From assembly GCF_001640805.2 (NCBI RefSeq), contig NC_066848.1:7703526-7767525 (forward strand): a stretch of DNA of 64,000 nt, given 5' to 3'. A program made the translations under genes and the position numbers. The notes below the pieces were generated by a model. It did not search any database. It was not told the DNA's origin and saw only the letters and a list, made by a program, of their open reading frames with translations. Shown piece by piece: positions 1 through 11,209 of the stretch; the first letter of the stretch is position 1; the number at the start of each line of letters is the position of its first letter. The DNA comes from Lates calcarifer. Taxonomy: Eukaryota > Chordata > Actinopteri > Centropomidae.

Positions 1-1496
1 TGTTTTCAGATCAGTGTTTCCTGTGACTCACACCTGAGTCTGTTGTCTGGCCCTGTGTTGTAACTGCTCCATAAACCCTTCTCTATTTCGTACATTACTT
101 CCTGCTTGGAATTGATTTCAAAAACCAAACACATTGACACAAAAGAATGTCTGTTAACCTTTGTCCAGTTCAAAGTCATTGTTCTCAGCAATTAAAGAGT
201 TGTATATGGTGGATTGAATGTTTACAGTGTGAGAGGGTTTCAACCAATAGCCACTTAATGACGCATGCAGAGACTTGTGTTTCACTTCCAAAACCTTCCA
301 AGTTAATCAGTAGGTGTCAATATTATGTTTGAACACTTTCTGCTATCATTCTATGATAAGGCAAATGGCTGGATAGTTTATTATAAACTGTGGGTTTCTG
401 CCTCACAATAAGCCACTATCCCTGAGGTTATAAACGTTAGTAAGTAAATAATAAATGCATTTTGCCTTCTCACAAAAGGCTGCAGAGAAAAAAGCAGCAG
501 GGTATTTCTTAATTAATTGATGGCTAGAAAGACAAAACAAAAAAACAAGGTCAGGACAGGATATACACCAAAAAAAATTTCACTTCAAATTTTCACAATC
601 TGGTAACCCAGAATTGATTTTTATTCATGTGTTTTAGCAACTTTCTGGTTTGTGAGAAAATCCTAACTGATTTGACCAAGGCTAAACCAAACAGACACCT
701 GCTGCACCTGTTTGTTTGGTTTAAGGTCCTTTATTCAATGCACCAGCCTTAGAGCTTGACCTGCTGGTGAAACAGCAACACCAGTTTTTAGACCCTAAAA
801 ACATACTGTGAGATTCTCAAGAAAATAAAAAAAATTTGCGATGTCCTCCAGTAAATGTTAATATAAGAATATAATGAGGATATACGATGATTCTCAGCAT
901 GTTTATTCAAACCTCTCTGGCCTCATTTATATTTTATTTCCTGTTGTATTTTACTTCTTGAAATTAAATACACGAGGAAAAGAATAAAGAAAATGCAAAG
1001 CAATGAGGTAAGATGCAAATATCCACTTATGCCATGCTGCCATCTGATGTGACACTGACAGATGGTGATACTTATACTTATGAGCAAATAGCTCATGTGA
1101 GGAGCACCTGAACAACATGTCCTCTCAGTCACATGTGCCTGTGTTTTGTGAATAATTTTCATAGTCATGAAACCATTAATGGAAAGCTTTGTATGTTTTT
1201 TTTTTTCTGTGTGTAAATCTAATCTCTCCTGAAAGCTATCCTGGTTTCCTGGTAACTACAAGATGGAGGTGTTAGATTTCCGCGTTTACAAAGCGAGAGA
1301 TTAAAATGTTTGTACGGGGCACAGGACACATTGTCCTCGTGGCTGGGCTTTGGTACCTGGATGAGTAGGACAGAAACCAGCGGTTGAGAGTAGTATTTAG
1401 ATCTTCTTGGCCTCTAAAATGTGTGTTTCTGTGTTGTCTGAAGTTTTTCAAAAACATAGGCACAATAAAACTCTGTTCTCTCCCACTTCTTTCCAG
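1..1496. other. Upstream or intronic sequence of prom2, no exon identified
   Basis: The first recognisable prom2 exon starts at 1497 in phase 1 (its first two bases complete a codon), so at least one coding exon must lie upstream. I looked on the + strand for an open segment that could encode a signal peptide or N-terminal ectodomain and end at a phase-1 donor, and found none I could support. The short ORFs here resemble no protein I know. The stretch is most likely intron, with the missing exons outside the window. Confidence 0.5.
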
Positions 1497-2386
1497 ATCT
1501 GATCTTGGAAGTGGCCAATGATTATGGGAAAGTGTTGTCAAATCAAGAACTCATCAAAAAAGTAAGTGAATGTACATGAGTTTTACACACACATGAAACA
1601 CACATGGGAAAAACAGACACACCTTCCTCTGAGGCCCTCGAGCTGGTAATCTGAGACCATTTAATGTTAAAGCATCCTTGTGTGCATGTATACGAGTCTA
1701 CTGAAAGCACCGAGACTCTTTCTTCTACTCTGATTATGACTGTCATGGCCACAGTAAAGTAAAACTACTCTTTGGTGAAGTCTCACGGTTTTGATGACAC
1801 ACCAGACCACAATGACCTGCCGCAATTCCTTGAAACTGATATTTGTGCCATTTTAGCTGTAATACATGTCAGTTGTATGTATGTGTGTGTTTTGTGTCCA
1901 GGCCCTGTTGTATGAAGTGGGTTTCCTGGTATGTGCAGCAATTGGCATCCTGTACATCATCCTGATGCCCATAGTTGGCTTCTTCTTGGCGTGCTGTCGC
2001 TGCTGCTGTGGCAACTGTGGTGGGAAGATGTACCAGAAACAGACGTCCTCCATTCACTGTCGCAGGAGAACTCTCTATTGGAGTGCATTCGTCACCACCG
2101 TCATTATCCTGTGAGTGTGTGTGTGTGTATATGTGTGTGTGCTTGAACAGCATGATGATGTGTTATCTGAAATTAAAAAGAGCAGCCTGAGTGTGCATCT
2201 CTCTCAACATTTTGATCATGACGCACTGTGTATGTGTGTGTGTGTGTGTGTGTGCATGTTTATAGTGCTGGGAACATCTGCATGTTCAAAAGTAATGAAG
2301 ATCTCAAAGTGAGTGTGGATCAGGGTCCAACGCAGCTCAACGCAATGTTAAACAATATCCACACCTTCCTCACAGCTGTGCCTCAG
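1497..2386 (+). CDS. prom2: prom2 exons 1-3 of the window: end of ectodomain, TM1, Cys-rich loop, TM2
   Basis: Exon 1497-1561 gives 21 residues ending in ELIKK. Exon 1902-2110 opens with [10 protein letters not shown] and continues into the first membrane helix (about residues 24-50 of the partial protein). The short cytosolic loop follows, with the cysteine cluster [13 protein letters not shown] that is a prominin signature next to TM1. A basic CRRR stretch leads into the second helix, which is split by the intron after 2110 and completed in exon 2266-2386. That exon goes on into extracellular loop 1 (SVDQGP) and ends at a phase-0 boundary. The intron between 2110 and 2266 contains a (TG)n run that ends only 11 bases before its acceptor. 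Confidence 0.88.
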
Positions 2387-5300
2387 GTAAGAAAAAACCT
2401 CTTGTTGATCAAAGGGACCCCAGTGTGGCAGCATTCATCCACACTGGTTGACTTATTGCTCTTGATCTTTATTCTTAAACAGATATGACGTTAAAACCGT
2501 AAATAATCTTGTTAGTGCCTGTTTAGGATTAGTCACATTAACACCCCACCCCTCCCAGACCCCACCCCCCACAATCAATCTTCAGTGAATGGACAGCTTT
2601 TGTGTGAAATGCAAACAGGCCTAGTTCTCCAATCAGACTGCTAATTAGAGACCAGCCCTGGTCTCTGCAGTGTCAATACACTTATCTCAAGATACAAGTG
2701 GGAAAAGCTTAGAGGAAGAAAGGAAGAAAGGGGGTCATGTTCTGTTTGTTCCTCTTCCTTTGCAAAAGATACAATGAACAATCATGTAACCAGTCCTGTG
2801 TTGCATCTCAACCTTCAACATATCTTATGTGCACACTTTGAAATTGTTTTGCTTTTCTTCTGTCTATGTCCAGCAAGTTCGTTATGTGGTGGATGAGAGC
2901 TACAAAACCATAGAAGAGGTTACCAGAAACCTAGACGGTAAGAACAGGGAAATGATAATGTACACATAGAGAAACCCACATTTGTTTACTCTAACTGCTG
3001 TGACACTGTTTGTTCTTGTCACATGACCAACCATGTCTTTGTCTGTATGAATTAGACATTGGTCCTCAGTTGGGAACTGAGATCCAGGAGCGGTTCAATG
3101 AAAGTCTGGGCCCAGCACTTCACTCAATTAGACTTCTGAACCAAGGTATGATGCGCTTGCATGCTCGGTCACGTTTCAGTCTGAGCATGTAAGTGCTTGT
3201 GTACATATCTGACAGGAGATCAGTGATCACTGTGTAGACTCACTGCATTTGACTTTCTATCATAACACTAAAAAAGGTGGAAAAGTGTCTTTTTTCTGAC
3301 TGTTTTTATTGGTCGTTGCATTGCAAAAATGAAAAAAAGGAGAAAAGATATATACAGAAATATACCAGTACAGAAATTGTCTTACTGATGTCCTCCTCAT
3401 GGATGGATACTGCACAGGCCCAAGGGCTCTGAACCACAGCCTTTGTTTGGAATGTCCTGTTGGGAAGTCTAAGAGCTCAGTCAGAACACATCTTTTGCTC
3501 CTAATCCCAATATGATTTCTTTATTACTCAGTATCTACCAATACTCCATCAAAATATATGAAGCATTTTTTCCTGTATCATAGGCTTCCTTAGGCAGTTT
3601 TCTCTAACACATAATTAGTTATGTGTTGTATAATCTGAGTATGATACATGCACTTTCTGTGTCAGGATGCTTTGGTGAGGTTTCAGACAGCCTGTCATCA
3701 TGTACAGTTTGAACAAAACACTTAGTCCAGCATAAAATCATCATTTTTTTGGCTGCAGTGATTCCGCCTTTTCAAAGATGACACACAAAGTGCTGAGACA
3801 TCAGTTACCAGCATGTTCTGTAACACGAACGTCCACTCTTTCTCATACAGACCAGGCTTAGTGGACTGATGTGGAAAATATTTGTTACGCTTTACAAAAA
3901 GGAGCTGGATTGTATCTCCTTTAATAATGATTTCCCTGTTGTTCTGTCTCTCACAGTGCTCACTTTTTGTCCAGAACTTACATTCAGCTTTTTAACCTAC
4001 TTTTGATTCAAAGCCATGTAGCACCAAAAAGGATAAATGAATGTCTTTAAATGTTTTTAAAAAGTGCATACACTGATTAGTGCTTGTTTGTTTTTCATTT
4101 GTATGAGCAGAGATTAGCACCACCACTGCTAAACTTGATACCCTGAACTCATCTTTGGCCCAGCTGCAGTCCAGCGTGGACTACATCCACGCCAACATCA
4201 CCGCTGTCAAAAACCGCATCAATCAGACTTTATCAAACCCAAACTGCACTGACTGTGAAAACCAAAAGCCAGGCCTGGAGAAACTAACACTGGACATCAC
4301 CCTCACTGTAAGTGCTGATTTTGTGTAACCTAATATGTGGTATGGGATATTCCTGTGGCAAATTTAAATGAGGTTGGTCTGTAACATGCAAAAAAAGAAG
4401 TCAGGCTTTAGTTAAGAACTCACTGAGAATCAGGACTGTGACAGAAATTATCATGCAGCAACAGGAAGAGTCTTTTATGCAATCCAACCACCTCTGATGC
4501 AGGCTGAGACAGAGTGACACATGATAACAGCCCTTCATTTTTGGCTTTGTCTGAACAGCTGATTTGTCCTCCTCTTCTGTTCTTTTCTTTTCCTCCTACA
4601 CTCCTCTAACTCTGACACATACAGACTCCTACCTCTCCTCTCCTCTCCTCTCTTCCCCTCTCCTCTCCTCTCCTCTCCTTTCCTCTCTGTCCTTTATGAA
4701 ATATAAACGTCATCACCAAAACAAGAGGAAGACATTGACAAAAAATAGAGATATGATTCGTCATTCTTTGGAATCTACTAATTTAATTATGGCCTTGTGG
4801 CTCGTGGATAACATCAATGAAAACGTGCAAGTGCTTGTTTAAGTGAAGTCTGCTGCCTCCCCCTGTTAGTTTAAGGTATAACATATGACTGTTTACAGAG
4901 CCCCAGCTTGAATGAGTTCCAGTCTGCAGTGGATGAAGTCAACAGAATTGATCTCACATTGAAAATCAAGGAGGTCAGTGACTTTTTCCCAGTGAAAACA
5001 TGACAATAAAATTCTCAGTCTTTATAATACAATGCCTGCTTTGTTAACGTATCAGAATTAGTGGATGTGGGGAAGAGAGTGACTAAGTTTTAACCAAAGA
5101 TAATGGAATAAAATGTGACTAATTGATTTTTTTACCCTGGTAAAACTGCATTAAAAGTGTGTAAAAGAGATGAATCACTTTCTTCACTCTTTTTTTTTTT
5201 TTAAACAATTTTTTCAAATGTAGACAAACATGACATTTCACAACTTCTTCTGTGCTGAAAATGAATGCACTACTTTCATTTCAGGTTGAGGATTATTTTA

Positions 5301-8300
5301 ACAGCATCCCACAGAAGGTGACTGTTGACACCTGGGGTGTTATTCAAAGTGAGTGAGCACCTTTACTGTAACAAATATCAGGCCTTTATTTCTCTTTCAA
5401 ATATCACTTAAAATATTTAATTGCATAAGGTTAGTTTTAAAAATATGTGTTTCTGTGTATGTCTGTGTCTTTTTTAGTAAGTAAGCAGGAGCTGGGTAAG
5501 ATAAAAACACAGATCTCACAGGTTACTGGTAACATCCCTTTATCTACTCTGACCAACGTGTCGGGGTCTCTGAACCAGCTGCACAGAGAAATTGGCAGGT
5601 TCACTCCAGAGGTCATGAGAGCTGAGGATATTAGGTAAAACGCCTGCAAGTGCAAACACACATGATCAGTAGAACGAAAACCCACAAATCTCTCATCATA
5701 TCATGTGTGTATTCTTCTCCAGATGGAAAGTGTGTATTGCCCTGTGCTGCGTGGTGCTCCTGGTGGTGGTGTGTAACCTCCTGGGTCTGATCCTGGGCCC
5801 TGTGGGTCTGACACCCAAAGCAGACCCCACAAAACGCTCCTGCACGGCGGACTGTGGAGGCACCTTCTTCATGATGTGAGTACTGAGCCGCAATGTTGAT
5901 TTCATCAGTAGTCATGTAGCTTGCGCTCTCATCCAGAGGGGAAACTGTTCAGACTGTTTCACATCATGAGTGCTTGTTTGACCTCTGACCTCTGACCTGT
6001 GATGTGGCTGCAGGGGTGCAGGTTTCAGCTTCCTCTTCTCCTGGCTGTTGATGATTGTGGTGCTGGTATTGTTCTTGCTGGGTGGAAACATCTACACCCT
6101 GTTCTGTCGGCCCTGGAACAACGGACAGCTGCTAAAGGTATATACTGCATCACATACAAAGATGCTGCAGATGCTGTGTTACATTTCTGTGTGTTAATGT
6201 TACTGCCCCTTCTCTCTGCAGTTCATTGATAAAGAATTCATTCCAGAGATACGTCAGACTTATGGACTGCAAGCCAACATCAGTTTCTCTGAAGTCTATA
6301 GGTATGTAATGCAAGTTCTACTCAAATACAAATACATACATATATACATACTGGATGATTTCAGTCTTAAGTTGATACAAATAAGTTAATTTCACTTGAT
6401 GTTACTGTTTACAGAGACTGTAAGGAAAACAAGCCTCTGTGGACAACTCTCCACTTGTCTGATCTCGTAAACCTTGATGAATTCCTCAATGTATCTAGAG
6501 TGAGTTTCCTCACCGTCCTTTCCAACTGTTCAAAATAAGAAACATTCAAACATATAATAACTTTATATGCATTAATTCTTAGCATCATTTACAGGTGTTT
6601 GTTTTCTTCTCTCACTCTGTCGGTCACACACAGTACACAGAGCAGATACGGGAGCAGTTTGAGAATACACACATCAATCTGTCCACCATCACTCTCCTAA
6701 GCCCTGACATTCAAAACCAACTCAGCAGCTTCTCTGCCAAGACTGAAAGTTTTGACTCCACTGCTATCACACAGCAGGTAGGCATTATTCATTCATTCAC
6801 TATATGTTTGTATGTGTAACATGTGATTGTGATGCAGTGCTTCTTGCTTGTCTCTCTCAGATGAACAACATTTCCAGGATTAATCTGAATACAACGGCAG
6901 AAAAGCTTGATATGCTTTCTGGCCTTCAAGTGAGTGACAACACTTTGCTCTGCTTTTCTGCATTATAAACACATCACATGAGTCTGAACTGAATATAATT
7001 TCTTCTCATGCCCATGTTGTATCTACTAACCAACCATTTGCTTGTTTCTAGACTAACAGTGATAGGCGAAAAGAGCTCCAAAACGAGGCCAATGATCTGA
7101 GGCAAATCCAGGCCAGCATAGAAACAACCATCACCCTGCGAATGGTGAGCAGCTTTCCTATCTCTCAGCTGCTATCTCACCCTAATATCCTCATTCTATT
7201 TCTCCTTTTTTCATGTCAGCCATTCATCTGAATTTAAATGTAGACATCTTCTTCCTTTGCCCTCAGGAAAGCATTCACTCGACCATCAAGAGTCTTCGAT
7301 CCGTCACAGAAAAAATCAATGTGAGTACACTGACTAACACCTGGAACTGCCAAGAATGGAGATCATCCTCCTCTCATTCTCTCCTCTCCCTCCTCCTTGT
7401 TCTTCCAGGGAACGGTGGGGGAGGTGCTCAGCAGCGTGGGAGCAGCACAAGACTTCCTCAACACAAATACAACACAGATCGTCAAGACCGTGAGTAGAGC
7501 AACGAGTCACATGAGTTTGAGGAAAAAGTGCTCCATGTGGTCTGTTAATGCCTGTGGTCGGTCAGTTGTTTAGCCAGAGGGGGCGAGGGGGGAGGTGCTG
7601 TGGCACAGTTAAGGGCGTGCTGCTTTTAGTTGAAACTGTAGTAGAAACAATGTACTTGTTAGTTGCACATCCACAGGGCATGAACTATATTTCCAATCAT
7701 ATTTGTCCTCAATTATAGTTGTACATGCATTTTCTCAGTTAATTACCAGTTGCTTTTAGATGAACTGAGGGGTCCAGGATGACACTCAGGGCCAATTTCT
7801 GATATCCATTTTGTGATACACAAACATTGCTGGTGGGATCCTAACAAAAAACAATGAACATACTACACCCATTCTTAGGTGTCTGCACTGGGTTTAGTCC
7901 AAACTAAACCTTAACATAAAGAGACAGCATTTACTTGCTATGCACCTCGGAGCTGCAACAAATTAACTGGAGCAAACATTCTTGCCCTGAATTTAATTTA
8001 ACTTTTACTGAATCTTGACCAAGCATCCTCTTAAATTATCTTCCTTATCTGCAACTACATTTTGACTTTCAAATAATCATCAATTAGGTTCTATTCAATG
8101 GACAAGTGAGTATTTATGGCAATAAGACTGTGACTCAAAAAACCCCACAGTGTCTGAGGTCATTGTACTGAGGGTACATGTCACCTGGACAGTGGAGGTC
8201 TATGGCACAGAGGGATAAGCTAAATCAAGCTTTGCATGCACAGGAAATATAATAATTTGTTGACAATGAGAAAAATAAGGAATATCACCGACTTAAATGT

Positions 8301-9131
8301 TGTATTATACAAAGCATTTTGAATTGAAATAACATGCATTATGTTTCCTTAACTTTCCTTGACTTGTCTAATTAAAATACTATTGCAGTTATTTACGGAT
8401 AATTTCAGAGGATTTACCCAGAATTCCAGACTGCTGAGATGGCTAGGAATTCCACTGATTCCTCATGACTTCCCACTGTAAAGCAGAGAGAAAATGTGTG
8501 GAATTTATTCTTTATACTCTCTCTTGATTCTAGGAAAGCAGAAAGTTTTTGGACTGTCAGCTGGGTTACTTCATTGCTTATGCCAACTGGGCCAACCTCA
8601 CGGTAAAGTCTGTTCACTTGTTAAAACATAAGCTTCTGTGTTTGTGTTTGTGTACACATGTGTTCACCTTTTGCACTATGGCTGACCTGCATATTCTCCC
8701 TCAGATCACGCAAGAGATAGGCCGCTGTCAGCCGGTGGTGGGAGCTTTGGACTCGGTGGACATCATCCTCTGCTCAAACATGGTGGAGTCTTTGGTGAGG
8801 ATCAGTTGTTGTTAGCTGCACATCTCCACCCCTAACTTACAAATACACTGAAGAATGTGGAGTAGGGAACAATTTCAACATAGCAGTTATTTTTATGTTT
8901 GTCAAACTTATAAGTCACTCTCCTTTTAATCAGTTTTACATTGTATTAACCCATAGTCTCTCTCTTTTTAGAATGCATTCTGGTTCAGTCTGGGCTGGTG
9001 CTTGATCTTCTTCATCCCCAGCATCATCTTTTCCATCAAATTAGCCAAGTACTACAGGAGAATGAAGTACTCTGATGTCTTTGAGTAAGTAGCACAAACA
9101 AGAAAGCATGCATGTACTTGAGCTATTTTTC

Positions 9132-9182
<51 letters not shown>

Positions 9183-9319
9183 AGGCATATCCATGTGTCA
9201 CATGACTGATTGCCATGACTGGCTGTGCTGGCCTGCCTTTGACCACTGTTTATGTCTCTGTTTCCAGCGACCACATAATTATGAACCACATCCCGAGGGC
9301 CCAGATGAAAATCACCTGA
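1497..9319 (+). CDS. prom2: Prominin-2, five-pass membrane glycoprotein (5' partial, 22 exons)
   Basis: Prominins are cholesterol-binding pentaspan glycoproteins of plasma-membrane protrusions such as microvilli. Exons: 1497-1561, 1902-2110, 2266-2386, 2874-2937, 3056-3145, 4111-4307, 4899-4973, 5285-5348, 5478-5634, 5723-5875, 6014-6137, 6222-6301, 6415-6499, 6634-6777, 6861-6929, 7052-7144, 7267-7320, 7409-7489, 8534-8602, 8705-8794, 8972-9084 and 9268-9319. Every intron is GT-AG and the phases join cleanly, giving 2,249 nt: 748 residues plus TGA. Family members are about 830-860 residues, so roughly 80-110 N-terminal residues are missing. The layout is TM1-TM2, loop 1, TM3-TM4, loop 2, TM5, tail. 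Prominin-2 is preferred over prominin-1 because of CNLLGL in TM3, GGN-x6-CRPWNNGQL after TM4, NAFWFSLGW at TM5 and a short tail containing HIPR, all as I recall them in human PROM2. A fish-specific prominin paralogue remains possible. Confidence 0.85.
2874..5634 (+). CDS. prom2: prom2 exons 4-9 of the window: first extracellular loop
   Basis: Six exons (2874-2937, 3056-3145, 4111-4307, 4899-4973, 5285-5348, 5478-5634) encode about 215 residues of the loop between TM2 and TM3. The segment is mostly amphipathic helix, as in other prominins. Exon 4111-4307 carries N-glycosylation sequons NIT, NQT and NCT and a CTDC pair. Exon 5478-5634 carries NVS and a [11 protein letters not shown] helix. Exon 5478-5634 begins with TAAG directly after the acceptor; the incoming A makes the codon ATA, so there is no stop in frame. 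Two longer introns (3146-4110 and 4308-4898) fall in this part. Confidence 0.85.
3146..4110 (+). other. prom2 intron, 965 bases
   Basis: This phase-1 intron lies between the exons ending LLNQ and beginning EISTTTA. It has a GTATGA donor and a TGAGCAG acceptor. It is AT-rich, with short A and T runs. I see no exon, no coding-like segment and no repeat family I can name. Confidence 0.6.
4632..4688 (+). repeat. Pure pyrimidine tract, (CTCTC)n, inside a prom2 intron
   Basis: 57 consecutive pyrimidines made of CTCTC-type units on both sides of a TCTTCCCCTCT centre, which gives partial mirror symmetry. It lies in the 591-base intron 4308-4898, about 210 bases before the acceptor. Such tracts are common fish microsatellites and can form triplex DNA. 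Strand bias and unit length are read directly; any effect on splicing is unknown. Confidence 0.9.
5723..6137 (+). CDS. prom2: prom2 exons 10-11 of the window: TM3, cytosolic loop, TM4
   Basis: Exon 5723-5875 encodes the third membrane helix ([20 protein letters not shown]) and a cytosolic loop with a small Cys-containing basic segment ([10 protein letters not shown]). Exon 6014-6137 begins with [10 protein letters not shown] and contains the fourth helix, ending in [16 protein letters not shown]. GxGFSFLFxWLLMI and GGNxxxLFC are strongly conserved in prominins, so this is the most diagnostic part of the gene. Boundary phases are 2 and 2 for exon 10, and 2 then 0 for exon 11. Confidence 0.9.
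6222..8794 (+). CDS. prom2: prom2 exons 12-20 of the window: second extracellular loop
   Basis: Nine exons (6222-6301, 6415-6499, 6634-6777, 6861-6929, 7052-7144, 7267-7320, 7409-7489, 8534-8602, 8705-8794) encode about 255 residues of the loop between TM4 and TM5. I count sequons NIS, NVS, NLS, NIS, NTT, NGT (formed across the 7320/7409 junction), NTT and NLT. Near the membrane, [17 protein letters not shown] and ILCSN match the conserved cysteine pattern before TM5. The last seven exons are all multiples of three and phase 0 at both ends. The loop is otherwise a series of predicted helices with little low-complexity sequence. Confidence 0.87.
7490..8533 (+). other. prom2 intron, 1,044 bases
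   Basis: The largest intron seen in the gene, phase 0, with a GTGAGT donor and a GATTCTAG acceptor. It holds a G-rich patch at 7574-7592 whose core (AGGGGGCG) weakly resembles a CTCF site. Otherwise it is AT-rich sequence without coding character. Confidence 0.6.
8972..9319 (+). CDS. prom2: prom2 exons 21-22 of the window: TM5 and cytosolic tail
   Basis: Exon 8972-9084 encodes NAFWFSLGW and the fifth helix ([18 protein letters not shown]), then a basic juxtamembrane RRMKYSDVF. Exon 9268-9319 adds [17 protein letters not shown] and the TGA stop at 9317-9319. The tail is only about 30 residues, far shorter than the prominin-1 tail, and ends with a HIPR motif like the tail of human prominin-2. 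This is the main reason for the prom2 assignment. An overlapping ORF in another frame runs through the last exon but ignores the splice site and the family match. Confidence 0.88.
9133..9176. repeat. (AC)22 microsatellite in the last prom2 intron
   Basis: 44 bases of perfect AC dinucleotide, starting 48 bases after the donor at 9085. It is expected to be length-polymorphic and lies between the TM5 exon and the terminal coding exon. Confidence 0.97.
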
Positions 9320-11163
9320 GAGGACAGCGTATGTGCAGCACAGCTTTAAAAGAGTGCAGGCATGACTGTGGCATCCCTCGACAAGATAAAAACACATGGT
9401 GCACTCCTGCACAGATGTGGCACATTGTCACTCTAGTGAAAAGTCTCAGAAAAAAGAGTTAGACTTACATCATCTTACATTTTACATCTTACATACAATT
9501 ACAATTACACATTTCATACACCACACACAGCATCTTTGAACTGATCTCAGGGGGACAGAGGACATAAGGGGTTCTTCAGGGATCTTCATCATTTCAAAAA
9601 AACTTTTAAAGAAATTTATTCCATTCATTGTTTTACATAAATGTTTTGTATCTATTTAAAACTAATTTTTGTTGAGAGTTGCAGTGCTTTCAGAGAATGC
9701 AGCAGTATGTTACTGTGCCAACAGACATTTGCAATATGTCAGTCTCTGTCTGTTCTTCACACTTATTTGGCAACCTATGAAACACTTTTAAACTATTGTT
9801 TATAGTTATACTTGCACTAATGTGGGAAATCAAAGCACAATTGTCTGTGAATCATGAAATGAATACATTTTTTATGTGACAAAGACTGAAACTATCAGCC
9901 ACTATATCTGCATAATGCAACCAGATGTTTTTGTTACCATTTTCTTTGCAGATATGTCTTTTGTAAATTTTGATTTTGACTGTGATTCATGATTTAATAA
10001 TGATTTTTGTATGTTGTACCACTTTGTACTGAATAATAGATTGTGTTTTATCTGTCTGTTACACAGACCTTTATTTGGTATATTCAAAACGTTAGAAACA
10101 TTTCTGCCAGTTCTTGTGAAAACTACTGTTAAAATTGTTACTGACCAACAAATGCCCGGAGTCTGCTGTGCATTTTTCTACCTTTTAGCTGTAAACACGA
10201 GTGGAATCTCAGAGATCAGTCAGTGTCAATTTGCCACACAAACCATGAAAGTGCTTTTCACAGAGCACATTTAGATCGCATATGACCCTTCATCCCACTG
10301 CAACAATATGTCAGAAAGTTTAACAGTAACAAATGTACGGTTTTGTACTAAATGTGTGACAATAACACAAAGACTTAACTGATATCATCTTATTTATGTG
10401 ACCTTAGCTCTGACTTCATGGCAAATCAGCTGTCTTAGTCTCTTGCTTGTAAGCATGAACTGTTTGCAAACAGTAATCTCTGCAGTCCATGAAATCAAGA
10501 ACACAACTTGAAGTTCCCTACTCATGTGACACTGTGTAAATGAATTAACATATGAGAAGATGAAAATTGTCTAAGCTGGCAGGCACTTCTGTGAAATATG
10601 ATTTAACTCTAGCCTTAGACTCCCATTACTATAAGTAATGAAAATGCCCTTTAATGCAGTTAGCCCTCCCCTGATGCATTAATTTGTGCAACTCTGTAGG
10701 ATATAGTCAGCTGTTCAGAGGACAGAGGAGCAGGCAGGAAGATGCCAACGTCTGTTGAGATGTATTACTGTTTACAGAATGCCTATATCTATTATTAGAA
10801 CAAGTGAATCGATGGCGTTACAAGACCTTGTAATACGAGAGGCTGGAAAAAGAGAAACTCAATCTGAAGGGGGAAAAAATATGAGACACAAAAACAGCAA
10901 GAGAAGGAAAGAGGGAGGAGGGAGGAAAACAGATGAATCGGCTGAGGGATGTTAGATATCAGGTTATAAGTGTTTCTGCAGCTCTTTGCTGTTTTGTTGT
11001 CCTTTGGGAAGACTCGGCCTCTTATTACCCTCTGCCTCTAACACTGAAGATACAGGACTCACTACCCTCCACTTTCCACCTCTACACTTATTCAACTCCT
11101 GTGATTATACCTTCACATCCCTGTGGGCAACCTGCCTATTTGCTGTGAGTGAGATCCAGCAGC

Positions 11164-11164
<1 letters not shown>

Positions 11165-11204
<40 letters not shown>
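11165..11204. repeat. (AC)20 microsatellite
   Basis: 40 bases of perfect AC dinucleotide in the interval between prom2 and hps6, followed by ATACAGAGAGAGAAGG, a short purine run. Confidence 0.97.

Positions 11205-11209
<5 letters not shown>

Noticed and set aside
1..120. Possible LTR end (CATAAACCCTTCTC followed by a T/C-rich stretch)
   Set aside because: It faintly resembles the polyadenylation region of a retroelement LTR, but no matching second LTR, primer-binding site or coding remnant is visible.
7574..7592. CTCF-like G-rich site in a prom2 intron
   Set aside because: Only the AGGGGGCG core fits; the left half does not match the consensus.
9112..9462. 116-codon + strand ORF overlapping the prom2 last exon
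   Set aside because: Its N-terminal part is the translated AC repeat, and it reads the final exon in the wrong frame. The spliced frame ending [10 protein letters not shown] fits the family.
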